Assembly: GCA_017308495.1 (NCBI GenBank) | Contig: JAFKES010000082.1 | Span: 1 to 37,539, forward strand | DNA from: Afipia sp. | GTDB taxonomy: Bacteria; Pseudomonadota; Alphaproteobacteria; Rhizobiales; Xanthobacteraceae | DNA length: 37,539 nucleotides | Direction of reading: 5' to 3' | Shown: one piece after another, positions 1 through 10,150 of the stretch | How positions within the stretch are numbered: position 1 is the stretch's first letter | Layout of the letters: every line of letters begins with the position of its first letter | Translations under genes and position numbers: made by a program | Notes under the pieces: model-generated | Seen by the model: the letters and a program-made list of their open reading frames with translations, nothing else | Told to the model about the DNA's origin: nothing | The model's database searches: none

Positions 1-275
1 TGGCCGTGGTCACCCGCAGCGAGAAAGGCTGCGTGGTGGCGGCCAGGGACAGCGTGACCCCGGTGCCGGCGTTCCCGGTGAAGCAGGTGCTGGACACCAC
101 CGGCGCCGGCGACCTGTTCGCCGCCGGCTTCCTGTTCGGCACGGTGCGCAGCCTCGATCACGCCCAGTGCGGCCGCCTCGGCGCGCTCGCCGCCGCCGAA
201 GTGATCCAGCAGATCGGCGCACGGCCGCAGGCCTCGCTGAAGGCGCTGGCGCAGGCCGCCGGCCTGCCGGTGTAA
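1..275 (+). CDS. PfkB-family carbohydrate/adenosine kinase, C-terminal part
   Basis: This is the 3' end of a gene whose start lies left of the window; the reading frame is open from the first bases to a TAA at 273-275. The visible 90 or so residues carry the PfkB signature 2, DTTGAGDLFAAGFLFG, in which the Asp of GAGD is the catalytic base and the preceding Gly/Thr residues form the anion hole for ATP. The family (ribokinase, fructokinase, adenosine kinase) phosphorylates a sugar or nucleoside hydroxyl in the cytoplasm. The GAGDLFAAGFLFG form resembles rhizobial proteins annotated as adenosine kinase, but the substrate-binding N-terminal half is missing here, so the substrate is not decided. 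The next gene starts 75 bases downstream on the same strand. Confidence 0.85.
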   Translation, partial: AVVTRSEKGCVVAARDSVTPVPAFPVKQVLDTTGAGDLFAAGFLFGTVRSLDHAQCGRLGALAAAEVIQQIGARPQASLKALAQAAGLPV

Positions 276-350
276 ACCGGCACACTGGCGGCGGTGGAAT
301 GAATATGCTGCACTGACCGCGGCCGCAGGCTTCAACCACGGACCAACGGG

Positions 351-1517
351 ATGGTGAACTGGCGCAAGATGGCGGCAAGCCTGCAACGCCGCCGCGACCG
401 GCCGCATCTCGCGCTGCTGTCGTGGCGCGGCCGCCGCCGGCCCCGCGACGCCTCCCGCATCCTCGTGGTGCGGCTCGACAACATCGGCGATTTCGTGCTG
501 TGGCTCGATGGCGCGCGCGCCATCCGCCACCGCTATCCGCGACCGGATCACCGCATCACGCTGGCAGCCTCCGCCGAGGTCGCCGCCTTCGCTGCATCCT
601 CCGGCCTGTTCGACGAGGTCATCGCCGTCGACCGCCGCCGGCTCGGATCGGACGCGCCCTACCGCCGCGCGCTGTGGCGGCAAATCGCCGGTCTGCAGGC
701 CGCGGTCGCCGTCAACCCAACATTCTCACGCGCGCTGATGGGCGACGAACTGATCCATGCCAGCGCCGCGCCGGAGCGCATCGGCCTGCGCGGCGATACG
801 TCGAACCAAACGCTGCGTAAAAAAACCCGCACCGACCGCTGGTACACTCGACTTGTCGACGTTCCCGAAGGGCTGCACGAGATCGACATCAACGCGGTTT
901 TCGCGCGTCCTTTCGATGCGGCCACCCACGCCATGCGGCCTCGCCTTGAAAACGCGATGCTGTCGCGTCCCGCCTGGCTCGATGACATGCGCGACTATGT
1001 CGTCGTCTTCCCCAGTGCCGGATTGACGGCAAAGCAGTGGCCGCCGGAGCGCTTTGCCGCGGTGATCGATCACATTCGCGCGCAGACGGGATGGTCCACG
1101 CTGCTGTGCGGGCACACCTCCGATGCGGACATCGCCGCCGACATCATGCGGCGGACAGGCGCGGACCGCGTGCACAACATGTGCGGCCAAACCACGCTGA
1201 ACGAACTCGCCGGCGTTCTGGCGTCAGCGAAACTGCTGGTCGCCAACGACACCGGTGCCGTGCACATCGCCGCCGCCGTCGGTTGCCCGGCGGTGGTTCC
1301 ATTCGGCGGATGGCACTTCGGCCGCTTCCTGCCCTATCCCGCGCATGTCGATCCGCCTCCCGCCGGTGTGCAGCCGGTGTTCGTGCCGATGGACTGCTAC
1401 CAGTGCGATGCCCGCTGCATCTTCCCGCGCGCGCCCGACGATCCGTTCGCCTGCCTCGACCGCGTCAGCACCGAGGCGGTGTGGGAGGCCGTGCGCCCGA
1501 TCATCGAGCGCGCGTGA
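351..1517 (+). CDS. Glycosyltransferase family 9 (heptosyltransferase-like)
   Basis: The 388-residue protein has the two landmarks of family 9 glycosyltransferases. One is an N-terminal acceptor-domain motif RLDNIGDFVLWL near residue 40. The other is the C-terminal donor-site motif NDTGAVHIAAAVGCP near residue 300. Family members move heptose or a related sugar from an ADP/NDP donor onto lipopolysaccharide core or similar glycans at the inner face of the inner membrane. Near residue 350 there is a cysteine cluster (DCYQCDARC, then a further Cys), a C-x2-C-x3-C-type pattern also seen in WaaF-like enzymes. The N-terminus is rich in Arg, with no signal peptide. No good Shine-Dalgarno precedes the ATG. 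The acceptor cannot be told from sequence, and no other LPS genes are visible nearby. The 242 bases after the stop hold no gene I can support. Confidence 0.85.
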   Translation: MVNWRKMAASLQRRRDRPHLALLSWRGRRRPRDASRILVVRLDNIGDFVLWLDGARAIRHRYPRPDHRITLAASAEVAAFAASSGLFDEVIAVDRRRLGSDAPYRRALWRQIAGLQAAVAVNPTFSRALMGDELIHASAAPERIGLRGDTSNQTLRKKTRTDRWYTRLVDVPEGLHEIDINAVFARPFDAATHAMRPRLENAMLSRPAWLDDMRDYVVVFPSAGLTAKQWPPERFAAVIDHIRAQTGWSTLLCGHTSDADIAADIMRRTGADRVHNMCGQTTLNELAGVLASAKLLVANDTGAVHIAAAVGCPAVVPFGGWHFGRFLPYPAHVDPPPAGVQPVFVPMDCYQCDARCIFPRAPDDPFACLDRVSTEAVWEAVRPIIERA

Positions 1518-1759
1518 GCGGGCCTCCCGTATGCGGCCAAAACCGGCGGCCAGGGACGGATCACGGGAATATCACCGGCATTCACCATGGTCGGGGTTGC
1601 CGCCCGGCCGTCCAGCGGCCATATCGTGCGGCGACGGCGGCTGGAACCATTGCCGTGGGCAGACGTTCACATCGAGGCAACGCGACAACGACGTCCGATC
1701 CCACGCCGGCCGGGCCCACCCGTTTTAGTTTGTGTTTTGTGTAACGACGGACCAACGAC

Positions 1760-2089
1760 ATGATAGCGACCTGGAGCGAGTGGAAACGGTATCCGAAAGC
1801 GGCGCGCGGCGAGCGACTTGAAGCGCCGATCGGCCCAGGCATCTACGAGGTGCGGCATGCTTCCTCGGGCGCGCTGTTCGCGTTCGGCGCCGTGGATAAT
1901 CTCGCGCACGCGCTGTCATCGCTCAACACCGGGCCGAAATCGTTCATCTCATGGTTCGGCCGCCGCGCGCCGGTCACCCTGCCCGATCTCGAATACCGCA
2001 CCTGCGCCACCGCGACGCGCGAGGATGCCAAGCGCGCCGCCGACCGCATGGTCGGCCGCCGTGAAGCGTTCATGAGCCACGTCGCCTGA
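1760..2089 (+). CDS. Conserved small protein, degenerate GIY-YIG-like
   Basis: A 109-residue protein of unknown function. Its pattern reads like a GIY-YIG endonuclease core: PGIYEVR near residue 27, then GALFAFGAVDNLAHAL near residue 40 in the place of the usual Y(V/I)G-x-(S/A)-x-N-L-x-x-R stretch, and a late segment LEYRTCATATREDAKRAADR like the F-E-Y-R...A/E-A helix of that fold. The arginine expected after the N-L pair is replaced by Ala, and I see no clear catalytic Glu. If the fold assignment is right, the protein is probably not a nuclease. Codon use and GC resemble the neighbours. The start is the ATG at 1760; no Shine-Dalgarno is evident. The gene is about 240 bases after the glycosyltransferase and convergent with pnp. 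That it is a real gene is likely; the fold is an inference from pattern only. Confidence 0.6.
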   Translation: MIATWSEWKRYPKAARGERLEAPIGPGIYEVRHASSGALFAFGAVDNLAHALSSLNTGPKSFISWFGRRAPVTLPDLEYRTCATATREDAKRAADRMVGRREAFMSHVA

Positions 2090-2227
2090 CGATCGGGCTT
2101 CGATCCTCACAGTCTGACGATCCCGTTGCGCGCCTCTGCCCCGGATGCTGCACAGCGTCCGGCGATGCGTTGCCAATTTGTGTCGGCGACGCAAGCGCCG
2201 CCTGACCGAACCCGATCACCCCGGACC

Positions 2228-2258
2228 AAATAAAAAGGGGCGGCAAAAGCCGCCCCTC
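2228..2258 (-). terminator. Intrinsic terminator after pnp
   Basis: On the minus strand a perfect 8-bp stem (GGGGCGGC/GCCGCCCC, 2237-2256) with a TTTT loop is followed by TTTTTATTT. It lies about 28 bases after the pnp stop codon, in the right orientation to end the whole rimP-to-pnp operon. Confidence 0.9.
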
Positions 2259-2283
2259 TCCGTAAGATTGCAATCGCTTAGCC

Positions 2284-4428
2284 TTACTCGGCGGCCGGCG
2301 CGTTTTCGGCTTTCGGCTTGGCTTCGAGATCCTCGCCGGTGGTCTGATCGACGGCCTTCATCGACAGCCGCACCTTGCCGCGGTCGTCGAGGCCGAGCAG
2401 CTTGACCTTGACCTTGTCGCCTTCCTTGACGACGTCCGAGCTCTTCTGCACGCGGTTGGCCGCGAGCTGGCTGATGTGAACGAGGCCGTCCTTGGGGCCG
2501 AAGAAGTTCACGAACGCGCCGAACTCCATCACCTTGACGACGGTGCCGTCGTAGATGTGGCCGACTTCCGGCTCGGAGGTGATCGACTTGATCCACTTGA
2601 TCGCGGCGCGGATCGATTCACCGTTGGCGGAGGCGACCTTGACGGTGCCGTCGTCGTCGATGTTGATCTTGGCGCCGGTCTTCTCGACGATCTCGCGGAT
2701 GATCTTGCCGCCGGTGCCGATCACGTCGCGGATCTTATCGGTGGGGATCTGCAGCACTTCGATGCGCGGCGCGTGCTCGCCGAGCTCGGCGCGGGCGTTG
2801 GTCAGCGCCTTGGCCATTTCGCCGAGGATGTGGATACGACCGTCCTTCGCCTGGGCGAGGGCGATCTTCATGATCTCCTCGGTGATGCCGGCGATCTTGA
2901 TGTCCATCTGCAGCGAGGTGATGCCGGCCTCGGTGCCCGCCACCTTGAAGTCCATGTCGCCGAGATGATCCTCGTCGCCGAGAATGTCGGACAGCACCGC
3001 GAAGCGGGCGCCTTCGAGGATCAGGCCCATGGCGATGCCCGCGGTCGGCCGCTTCAGCGGCACGCCCGCGTCCATCAGCGCCAGCGATGCGCCGCACACC
3101 GACGCCATCGACGACGAGCCGTTCGACTCGGTGATCTCCGAGACGACGCGGATGGTGTAGGGGAACTCGTGATGCGCCGGCAGCATCGGATGGATCGCGC
3201 GCCAGGCGAGCTTGCCGTGGCCGATCTCGCGACGCTTGGTGCCGCCGAGGCGACCTGTCTCGCCCACCGAGTAGGGCGGGAAGTTGTAATGGAGCAGGAA
3301 GCGCTCCTTATAGGTGCCCGACAGCGAATCGACATACTGCTCGTCCTCGCCGGTGCCGAGGGTGGTCACCACCAGCGCCTGGGTCTCGCCGCGAGTGAAC
3401 AGCGCCGAGCCGTGAGCGCGCGGCAGCACGCCGGCTTCGGCGACGATCGGACGCACGGTCTTGACGTCGCGGCCGTCGATGCGGCGGCCGGTGTCGAGGA
3501 TGTTGTTGCGAACCACGTTCGCTTCCAGCTCCTTGAACACGCCGGCGATGCGCAGCTTGTCATAGGCCGGCTCTTTCCCCTCGGGGAAGAAGTGGTCCAT
3601 TACCTTCTTCTTCACGGCGGCGACGGCGGCGTAGCGGTCCTGCTTGACGGCGATGCCGTAAGCAGCGCGCAACTCGGCTTCGCCGACGCCGCGCATCTCG
3701 GCCTCGATCGCGCTGTTGTCCACGGTCGCGACCTCGCGCGGCTCCTTGGCGGCTTTCTCGGCGAGATCGATGATCGCCTGGATCACCGGCTGGAAGTGGC
3801 GGTGGCCGAACATCACCGCGCCGAGCATCGCTTCCTCGGGCAGTTCCTTGGCTTCGGATTCCACCATCAGCACGGCGTCGGCGGTGCCGGCGACCACGAG
3901 ATCGAGCTGGGTCTCCAGCATCTCGTCGATCTGCGGATTGAGCACGAACTCGTTGTTGATGAAGCCGACGCGGGCGGCGCCGATCGGGCCGGTGAACGGC
4001 ACGCCGGACAAGGTCAGCGCGGCGGAGGCGGCGACCATGGCGACGATATCGGGATCGTTCTCCATGTCATGGGAGAGCACGGTGATGATGACCTGGGTCT
4101 CGTTGCGCCAGCCGTCGACGAACAGCGGGCGGATCGGGCGGTCGATCAGGCGGGAAACCAGGGTTTCCTTTTCTGTGGGGCGGCCTTCGCGCTTGAAATA
4201 GCCGCCGGGAATGCGGCCGGCTGCGTAGGTCTTTTCCTGATAGTCGACGGTGAGCGGCAGGAAGTCGACGCCCTCCCGCGGCGTCTTGGCCGCAACGACC
4301 GTGGCGAGCACGATGGTTTCGCCGTAGGTCGCCATCACCGCGCCGTCGGCCTGGCGTGCGACCTTGCCGGTTTCCAGTTTGAGCGGACGCCCGCCCCAGT
4401 CCAGTTCGACGGAATGAGTCTTGAACAT
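2284..4428 (-). CDS. pnp: Polyribonucleotide nucleotidyltransferase (PNPase)
   Basis: PNPase degrades RNA 3'-to-5' by phosphorolysis and is a core part of the bacterial RNA degradosome. The 714-residue product has the full family layout: two RNase PH-like domains, the catalytic Asp-rich [15 protein letters not shown] segment near residue 490, a KH domain ([12 protein letters not shown] near 560) and an S1 domain ([19 protein letters not shown] near 620), ending in an Ala/Glu-rich tail. I chose the ATG at 4428 ([11 protein letters not shown]), where family similarity begins. The frame stays open 20 codons further upstream, with an ATG at 4443 as an alternative. It is the last gene of the operon, 310 bases after rpsO, and ends at an intrinsic terminator. 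Confidence 0.97.
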   Translation of the reverse strand: MFKTHSVELDWGGRPLKLETGKVARQADGAVMATYGETIVLATVVAAKTPREGVDFLPLTVDYQEKTYAAGRIPGGYFKREGRPTEKETLVSRLIDRPIRPLFVDGWRNETQVIITVLSHDMENDPDIVAMVAASAALTLSGVPFTGPIGAARVGFINNEFVLNPQIDEMLETQLDLVVAGTADAVLMVESEAKELPEEAMLGAVMFGHRHFQPVIQAIIDLAEKAAKEPREVATVDNSAIEAEMRGVGEAELRAAYGIAVKQDRYAAVAAVKKKVMDHFFPEGKEPAYDKLRIAGVFKELEANVVRNNILDTGRRIDGRDVKTVRPIVAEAGVLPRAHGSALFTRGETQALVVTTLGTGEDEQYVDSLSGTYKERFLLHYNFPPYSVGETGRLGGTKRREIGHGKLAWRAIHPMLPAHHEFPYTIRVVSEITESNGSSSMASVCGASLALMDAGVPLKRPTAGIAMGLILEGARFAVLSDILGDEDHLGDMDFKVAGTEAGITSLQMDIKIAGITEEIMKIALAQAKDGRIHILGEMAKALTNARAELGEHAPRIEVLQIPTDKIRDVIGTGGKIIREIVEKTGAKINIDDDGTVKVASANGESIRAAIKWIKSITSEPEVGHIYDGTVVKVMEFGAFVNFFGPKDGLVHISQLAANRVQKSSDVVKEGDKVKVKLLGLDDRGKVRLSMKAVDQTTGEDLEAKPKAENAPAAE

Positions 4429-4738
4429 CTGGTTGTCTTTCATCGGTTCACGACAAGACGGCGCCTGAAACACAAAGACCATGCGCAAGATTGCGAGACG
4501 CTGACTGCAAGACGGTCTGCATCAGCGTCCGGCGATCCTGCCATGGTCTCTGTCCTTCGAATGGCGTCCATCCTCTCGATGGTACGGGCATCTGACCCGT
4601 TATCGCCCAGCCGCCGGATTGCGGTTGGACACGCCGCACGATCGTTGCCGAAGCCACGCCTGTCGAACCCTGTCGATCGAGGCCGCGTCGCGGCAAGCCA
4701 TCATGCGAAAACGCGCGCAGGATGCGCGCGTGTCTTTT
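4429..4738 (-). promoter_or_regulatory. rpsO-pnp intergenic region / pnp leader
   Basis: These 310 bases have no gene I can support. In enterobacteria this interval holds the pnp promoter and an RNase III-cleaved hairpin through which PNPase controls its own mRNA. Here I see the rpsO terminator-like hairpin at its start, a short hairpin (CCATC/GATGG, 4568-4582) about 140 bases before the pnp start, and several short inverted repeats, but no clear -35/-10 pair. A leader role is an inference from position. Confidence 0.35.
4707..4731 (-). terminator. Weak intrinsic terminator / hairpin after rpsO
   Basis: On the minus strand a 9-bp stem (ACGCGCGCA/TGCGCGCGT, 3-base loop, 4711-4731) begins 8 bases after the rpsO stop codon and is followed by only TTTTC. 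The T tract is short, so termination is probably partial. The hairpin may equally protect the rpsO 3' end or be a processing site between rpsO and pnp. Confidence 0.5.
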
Positions 4739-5008
4739 TTAGCGGCGGATATTGTGCTTCTCGAGCATTGCCTTGTAGCGCGCCTCGTCCTTCTTCTTGA
4801 CATAGTCGAGGAGCGAGCGGCGGGTCGACACGAGCTTCAGCAGGCCACGGCGCGAATGGTTGTCCTTGCCGTGGGTCTTGAAGTGCTCGGTGAGGTTGGC
4901 GATGCGTTCCGACAGGATCGCAACCTGAACCTCGGGCGAGCCGGTGTCGCCGGCCTTGGTGGCATTGGTCTTGATAACTTCCGCTTTGCGTTCTGCGGCA
5001 ATCGACAT
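4739..5008 (-). CDS. rpsO: 30S ribosomal protein S15
   Basis: S15 is a primary 16S rRNA-binding protein of the small subunit platform. The 89-residue product begins [12 protein letters not shown] and contains the conserved [19 protein letters not shown] rRNA-binding stretch and the [12 protein letters not shown] helix, full length for the family. The ATG at 5008 is preferred over a TTG two codons upstream because AAGGTG lies 7 bases before it. The start is 2 bases after the truB stop codon, so the two are translationally close. Enterobacterial S15 represses its own translation through its leader; that cannot be seen here. Confidence 0.97.
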   Translation of the reverse strand: MSIAAERKAEVIKTNATKAGDTGSPEVQVAILSERIANLTEHFKTHGKDNHSRRGLLKLVSTRRSLLDYVKKKDEARYKAMLEKHNIRR

Positions 5009-5010
5009 CG

Positions 5011-6123
5011 TCAAACACCTTCTTTGCGAACGGAACTGGCAGTCAGTCCGTTGAGGTTGAACACGCGCTTGGGGATGAGTTCGCCGTTGCCAAGTTCGGC
5101 GAGGGCCAGAAGCCTCCCGCCGACGGTGACATAGACTGTGCCGTTTGAAATTGGCGCATCCCGTCCGCGCAACAAAACCGCCTGGCCCCGGTGGAGCCTT
5201 GCGGCATCCGCCCGTGTGACGGCCAGTGCCGGGATGTCGTCCAGCGCGGTCTCAACGGGCAAAAGCGCGTCGGCGAGGCTGCCCTCGCCAGACGCGGCTC
5301 TATCGCACAAAGCCTCCAGTTCTGCCAGCGGAATCATGTCCGCCTCGGTGAACGGCCCGCACAGGGTACGGCGCAGCGCGCAGATGTGGCCGTAGCAGCC
5401 GAGCAGGCGGCCCATGTCGCGGGCCAGCGAGCGCACATAGGTGCCCTTGCCGCATTCGGCCTCGAACACGGTGCGATCGTTACCTTGTTGTTCCACAACG
5501 ATTAATTCGTGAATCTCGACCGGGCGGGCGGCCAGTTCCACGGCCTCTCCGTCGCGCGCGAGGTCGTAGGCGCGCTCGCCCTGGACCTTGATGGCGGAAT
5601 ATTGCGGCGGAACCTGTTCGATCAGCCCGGTGAAGCGCGGCAGCAGCGCCTCGATCGCCTCCAAGGTGGGGCGGGCGTCGCTGGTCTGGGTCGGACGGCC
5701 CTCGGTGTCGTCGGTGTCGCGCTCCTCGCCCCACTGCACGGTGAAGCGGTAACGTTTGCGGCCGTCCATGACGAATGGAACCGTCTTGGTGGCTTCACCG
5801 AGAGCGATGGGCAGGCCGCCGGACGCCAGCGGATCGAGGGTGCCGGCATGGCCGGCGCGCTTGGCGTTGAACAGGCGCTTGAGCACCGCGACCGCGTGGG
5901 TCGAGGTCATGCCCACCGGTTTGTCGAGGCACACCCAGCCGTGGACGTCGCGGCGCTCGCGCTTCGGCTGTCCGCCTTGGCGTTGCTGCGGCTTGCCGCC
6001 CTGCTGCGGGCGCGGATCGTTGTGTCGCACGCGCGCCGGCGCATCGGAAAATTTATTTTCGGCCGGCGGGTTCGAATCGCCGATCTGCGGCGCGAGCGCG
6101 CCGTCCGGGGTGGTCACAGTCAT
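5011..6123 (-). CDS. truB: tRNA pseudouridine(55) synthase
   Basis: TruB makes pseudouridine 55 in the T-loop of elongator tRNAs. The 370-residue protein has the catalytic motif [20 protein letters not shown], with the nucleophilic Asp in TLDP (near residue 95), preceded by [17 protein letters not shown]. The first 60 residues are a low-complexity, Gln/Arg/Pro-rich extension absent from the E. coli protein and probably disordered. A C-terminal PUA-like segment ([13 protein letters not shown]) is present. The start is the ATG at 6123, which overlaps the TGA of rbfA by one base (TGATG), indicating translational coupling; a TTG one codon earlier is the alternative. Confidence 0.95.
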   Translation of the reverse strand: MTVTTPDGALAPQIGDSNPPAENKFSDAPARVRHNDPRPQQGGKPQQRQGGQPKRERRDVHGWVCLDKPVGMTSTHAVAVLKRLFNAKRAGHAGTLDPLASGGLPIALGEATKTVPFVMDGRKRYRFTVQWGEERDTDDTEGRPTQTSDARPTLEAIEALLPRFTGLIEQVPPQYSAIKVQGERAYDLARDGEAVELAARPVEIHELIVVEQQGNDRTVFEAECGKGTYVRSLARDMGRLLGCYGHICALRRTLCGPFTEADMIPLAELEALCDRAASGEGSLADALLPVETALDDIPALAVTRADAARLHRGQAVLLRGRDAPISNGTVYVTVGGRLLALAELGNGELIPKRVFNLNGLTASSVRKEGV

Positions 6124-6545
6124 CAATCCTGGTCCGACTCTGTCTTGAGGTCTCTTTGAACCGCGGGTGTTCTCAGTAATTTCTCGATCCGTTCCGCTTC
6201 GTCGAATCGTTCGTCAACGCGGAAGCGAAGATCAGGAGCAAATTTTAAGTTAACGCGATGGGCCACCTCGCCGCGCAGGAACTTCTTGTTGCGATCCAGC
6301 GCGGCGATCACCGGTTCGATGTCGCGGCCGCCGAGCGGCATGATGTAGACGGTGGCGAGCTTGAGGTCCGGCGACATGCGCACTTCGGGCACGGTGATGA
6401 TGTGACCGCTCAGCGTGTCGTCGTGCACGCCGCCCTGCGAGAGGATGTCGGCGATCGCATGCCGGATCAGTTCGCCGACGCGCAACTGGCGTTGCGAGGC
6501 GCCGGGCGCGGATGATGACGTTTTGCCGCGCTGATGACGGGGCAT
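6123..6545 (-). CDS. rbfA: 30S ribosome-binding factor A
   Basis: RbfA is a small KH-fold protein that binds the 30S subunit during late maturation of the 16S rRNA 5' end and matters for cold growth. The 140-residue product shows the family pattern: [18 protein letters not shown], a [18 protein letters not shown] strand-helix region, and [18 protein letters not shown]. The start is the ATG at 6545 (MPRHQRGK). The frame remains open upstream to an ATG at 6596, but those extra 17 codons are translated palindromic repeat DNA and are not part of the family sequence. It is coupled to truB downstream. Confidence 0.93.
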   Translation of the reverse strand: MPRHQRGKTSSSAPGASQRQLRVGELIRHAIADILSQGGVHDDTLSGHIITVPEVRMSPDLKLATVYIMPLGGRDIEPVIAALDRNKKFLRGEVAHRVNLKFAPDLRFRVDERFDEAERIEKLLRTPAVQRDLKTESDQD

Positions 6546-6570
6546 GAGTTGGATTCCTGATATGAGAAGC

Positions 6571-6657
6571 GTCATGCCCGGGCTTGACCCGGGCATCCAT
6601 CTTCCTTGTTAAACATCGCTTCTGGCGATGGATTGCCGGGTCAAGCCCGGCAATGAC
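6571..6657. repeat. Palindromic intergenic repeat pair (BIME/REP-like)
   Basis: Two arms, 6571-6601 and 6628-6657, are near inverted copies of each other separated by 26 bases. Each arm is itself a hairpin (TGCCCGGG..CCCGGGCA and TGCCGGG..CCCGGCA with a 5-base loop), and the outer ends read GTCAT...ATGAC. This matches a repeat type that I know to be widespread between genes in Bradyrhizobium-related and other alphaproteobacterial genomes. It sits inside the infB-rbfA spacer within the operon, where it could fold in the mRNA. It also produces a spurious N-terminal extension of rbfA. Confidence 0.85.
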
Positions 6658-6688
6658 ATTAGAGACAACGCGCCCGCAAGGTTTGGAC

Positions 6689-9304
<2,616 letters not shown>

Positions 9305-9359
9305 TCACTCGTCCCAATCTCGTTCGTTGCTCGCATGCCGCCCCGGCGATGCGGTCTGA

Positions 9360-9387
9360 TCTCAGTCCCAGAGTCTCAGTCCCAGAG
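9360..9387. repeat. Short tandem duplication in the ylxR-infB spacer
   Basis: The 14-mer TCTCAGTCCCAGAG occurs twice head to tail, followed by a partial degenerate echo (CCCTGGGTCTCA). It lies in the 100-base spacer between the ylxR-like gene and infB. It has no obvious function and may be replication slippage. Confidence 0.8.
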
Positions 9388-9404
9388 TCCAAATACCCTG
9401 GGTC

Positions 9405-10073
9405 TCAATCCGTCGCGCCGCCGCTGTCCATGGTCCGAAATCGGATCAGCGCGCGGCAGCGCGCCAGGAAGGTCTTGCTGGCCGGGCCCGCGAGCAGGGC
9501 AGCATGTACCACATTTGCCCGCCCCAGTGCCAAATCCAATTCGTCGGTGGAGAGGACGTCAAGGATCGGGAAATCCACTGAATCTGCAGGGTTTTCCGGC
9601 CGGACCGCACTCCATCGCGCGTTCAGCTTGCGGATTCCGTCAGCGGCGCCGTCGCGGGCGTGGATCAGGGCCACCGCCTGCCCGCCCGCGATCGCGGCTT
9701 CGACCTTGGCGAACCCCGCCACCACCTGCCCGGCCTTGGCGGCCATGGCGAGGGCGTCGATGAGGCCGCGGACCATCAGCTGGTCGACGTCGTCCGCCAG
9801 CGTCTTGGAAACCCGCACCTCGCGCTTGAAGCCCCGGGCGAACACGTTGCGCCGGGCCGCCTCGGCGACGCGGGCGTGGGACAGCGACACCCACAGACCG
9901 CGCCCCGGCAGTTTCCGCTTCAGGTCCGCCACCGCCTCGCCCGCGGGCGAGACGACAAAGCGGATCAGGTCATCGACCGGCGCCACCTGCCGCGTGACCG
10001 CGCACATCCGCACGGTCCCGGACTTGGTCCGGGGCCCGTGGTCGAGATCTGCGGGATCGGCAATGGCAAGCAT
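9405..10073 (-). CDS. YlxR (DUF448) / L7Ae-like RNA-binding fusion protein
   Basis: The 222-residue protein joins two small RNA-binding folds. Residues about 15-95 are YlxR-like: RMCAVTRQVAPVDDLIRFV, then the conserved LPGRGLWVSL and a basic AARRNVFARGFKR segment. Residues about 105-215 look like the L7Ae/YlxQ fold (LIDALAMAAKAGQVVAGFAKVEAAI, then VALIHARDGA). In Firmicutes ylxR and ylxQ are separate genes between nusA and infB; in alphaproteobacteria they are commonly fused, as here. The exact role is unsettled; a link to ribosome or RNA metabolism follows from family and position. The start is the ATG at 10073, with GGAG 11 bases upstream. Confidence 0.88.
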   Translation of the reverse strand: MLAIADPADLDHGPRTKSGTVRMCAVTRQVAPVDDLIRFVVSPAGEAVADLKRKLPGRGLWVSLSHARVAEAARRNVFARGFKREVRVSKTLADDVDQLMVRGLIDALAMAAKAGQVVAGFAKVEAAIAGGQAVALIHARDGAADGIRKLNARWSAVRPENPADSVDFPILDVLSTDELDLALGRANVVHAALLAGPASKTFLARCRALIRFRTMDSGGATD

Positions 10074-10101
10074 GCGCGGGGCATCTCCTTTAACTCGTGA
10101 C

Positions 10102-10150
10102 GAGCATGATGTTGTCCGAAAACCGCTTCACACTTTTCGACATCATGCTC
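10102..10150 (-). repeat. 49-nt palindromic repeat, copy 1 (at the nusA stop codon)
   Basis: The ends form a perfect 10-bp inverted repeat (GAGCATGATG/CATCATGCTC), and an inner CGAAAA/TTTTCG stem follows. Read on the minus strand it is the same length as, and matches 39 of 49 positions of, the element at 31271-31319. The first bases of the element form part of the nusA TGA stop codon. It lies in the nusA to ylxR spacer. Confidence 0.85.

Noticed and set aside
1353-1470. Cysteine cluster at the end of the family 9 glycosyltransferase as an unusual metal site
   Set aside because: A similar C-x2-C-type cluster is known in WaaF-like family members, so it is not unusual on its own.
4448-4696. An 82-codon minus-strand frame in the pnp leader
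   Set aside because: No recognisable family pattern, no Shine-Dalgarno, and it overlaps the pnp start region out of frame; I treat the region as leader.
2476-4800. A plus-strand open frame of 774 codons opposite pnp and part of rpsO
   Set aside because: Same shadow effect; composition biased to Asp, His, Ala and Gly, no motif, and PNPase is intact on the other strand.
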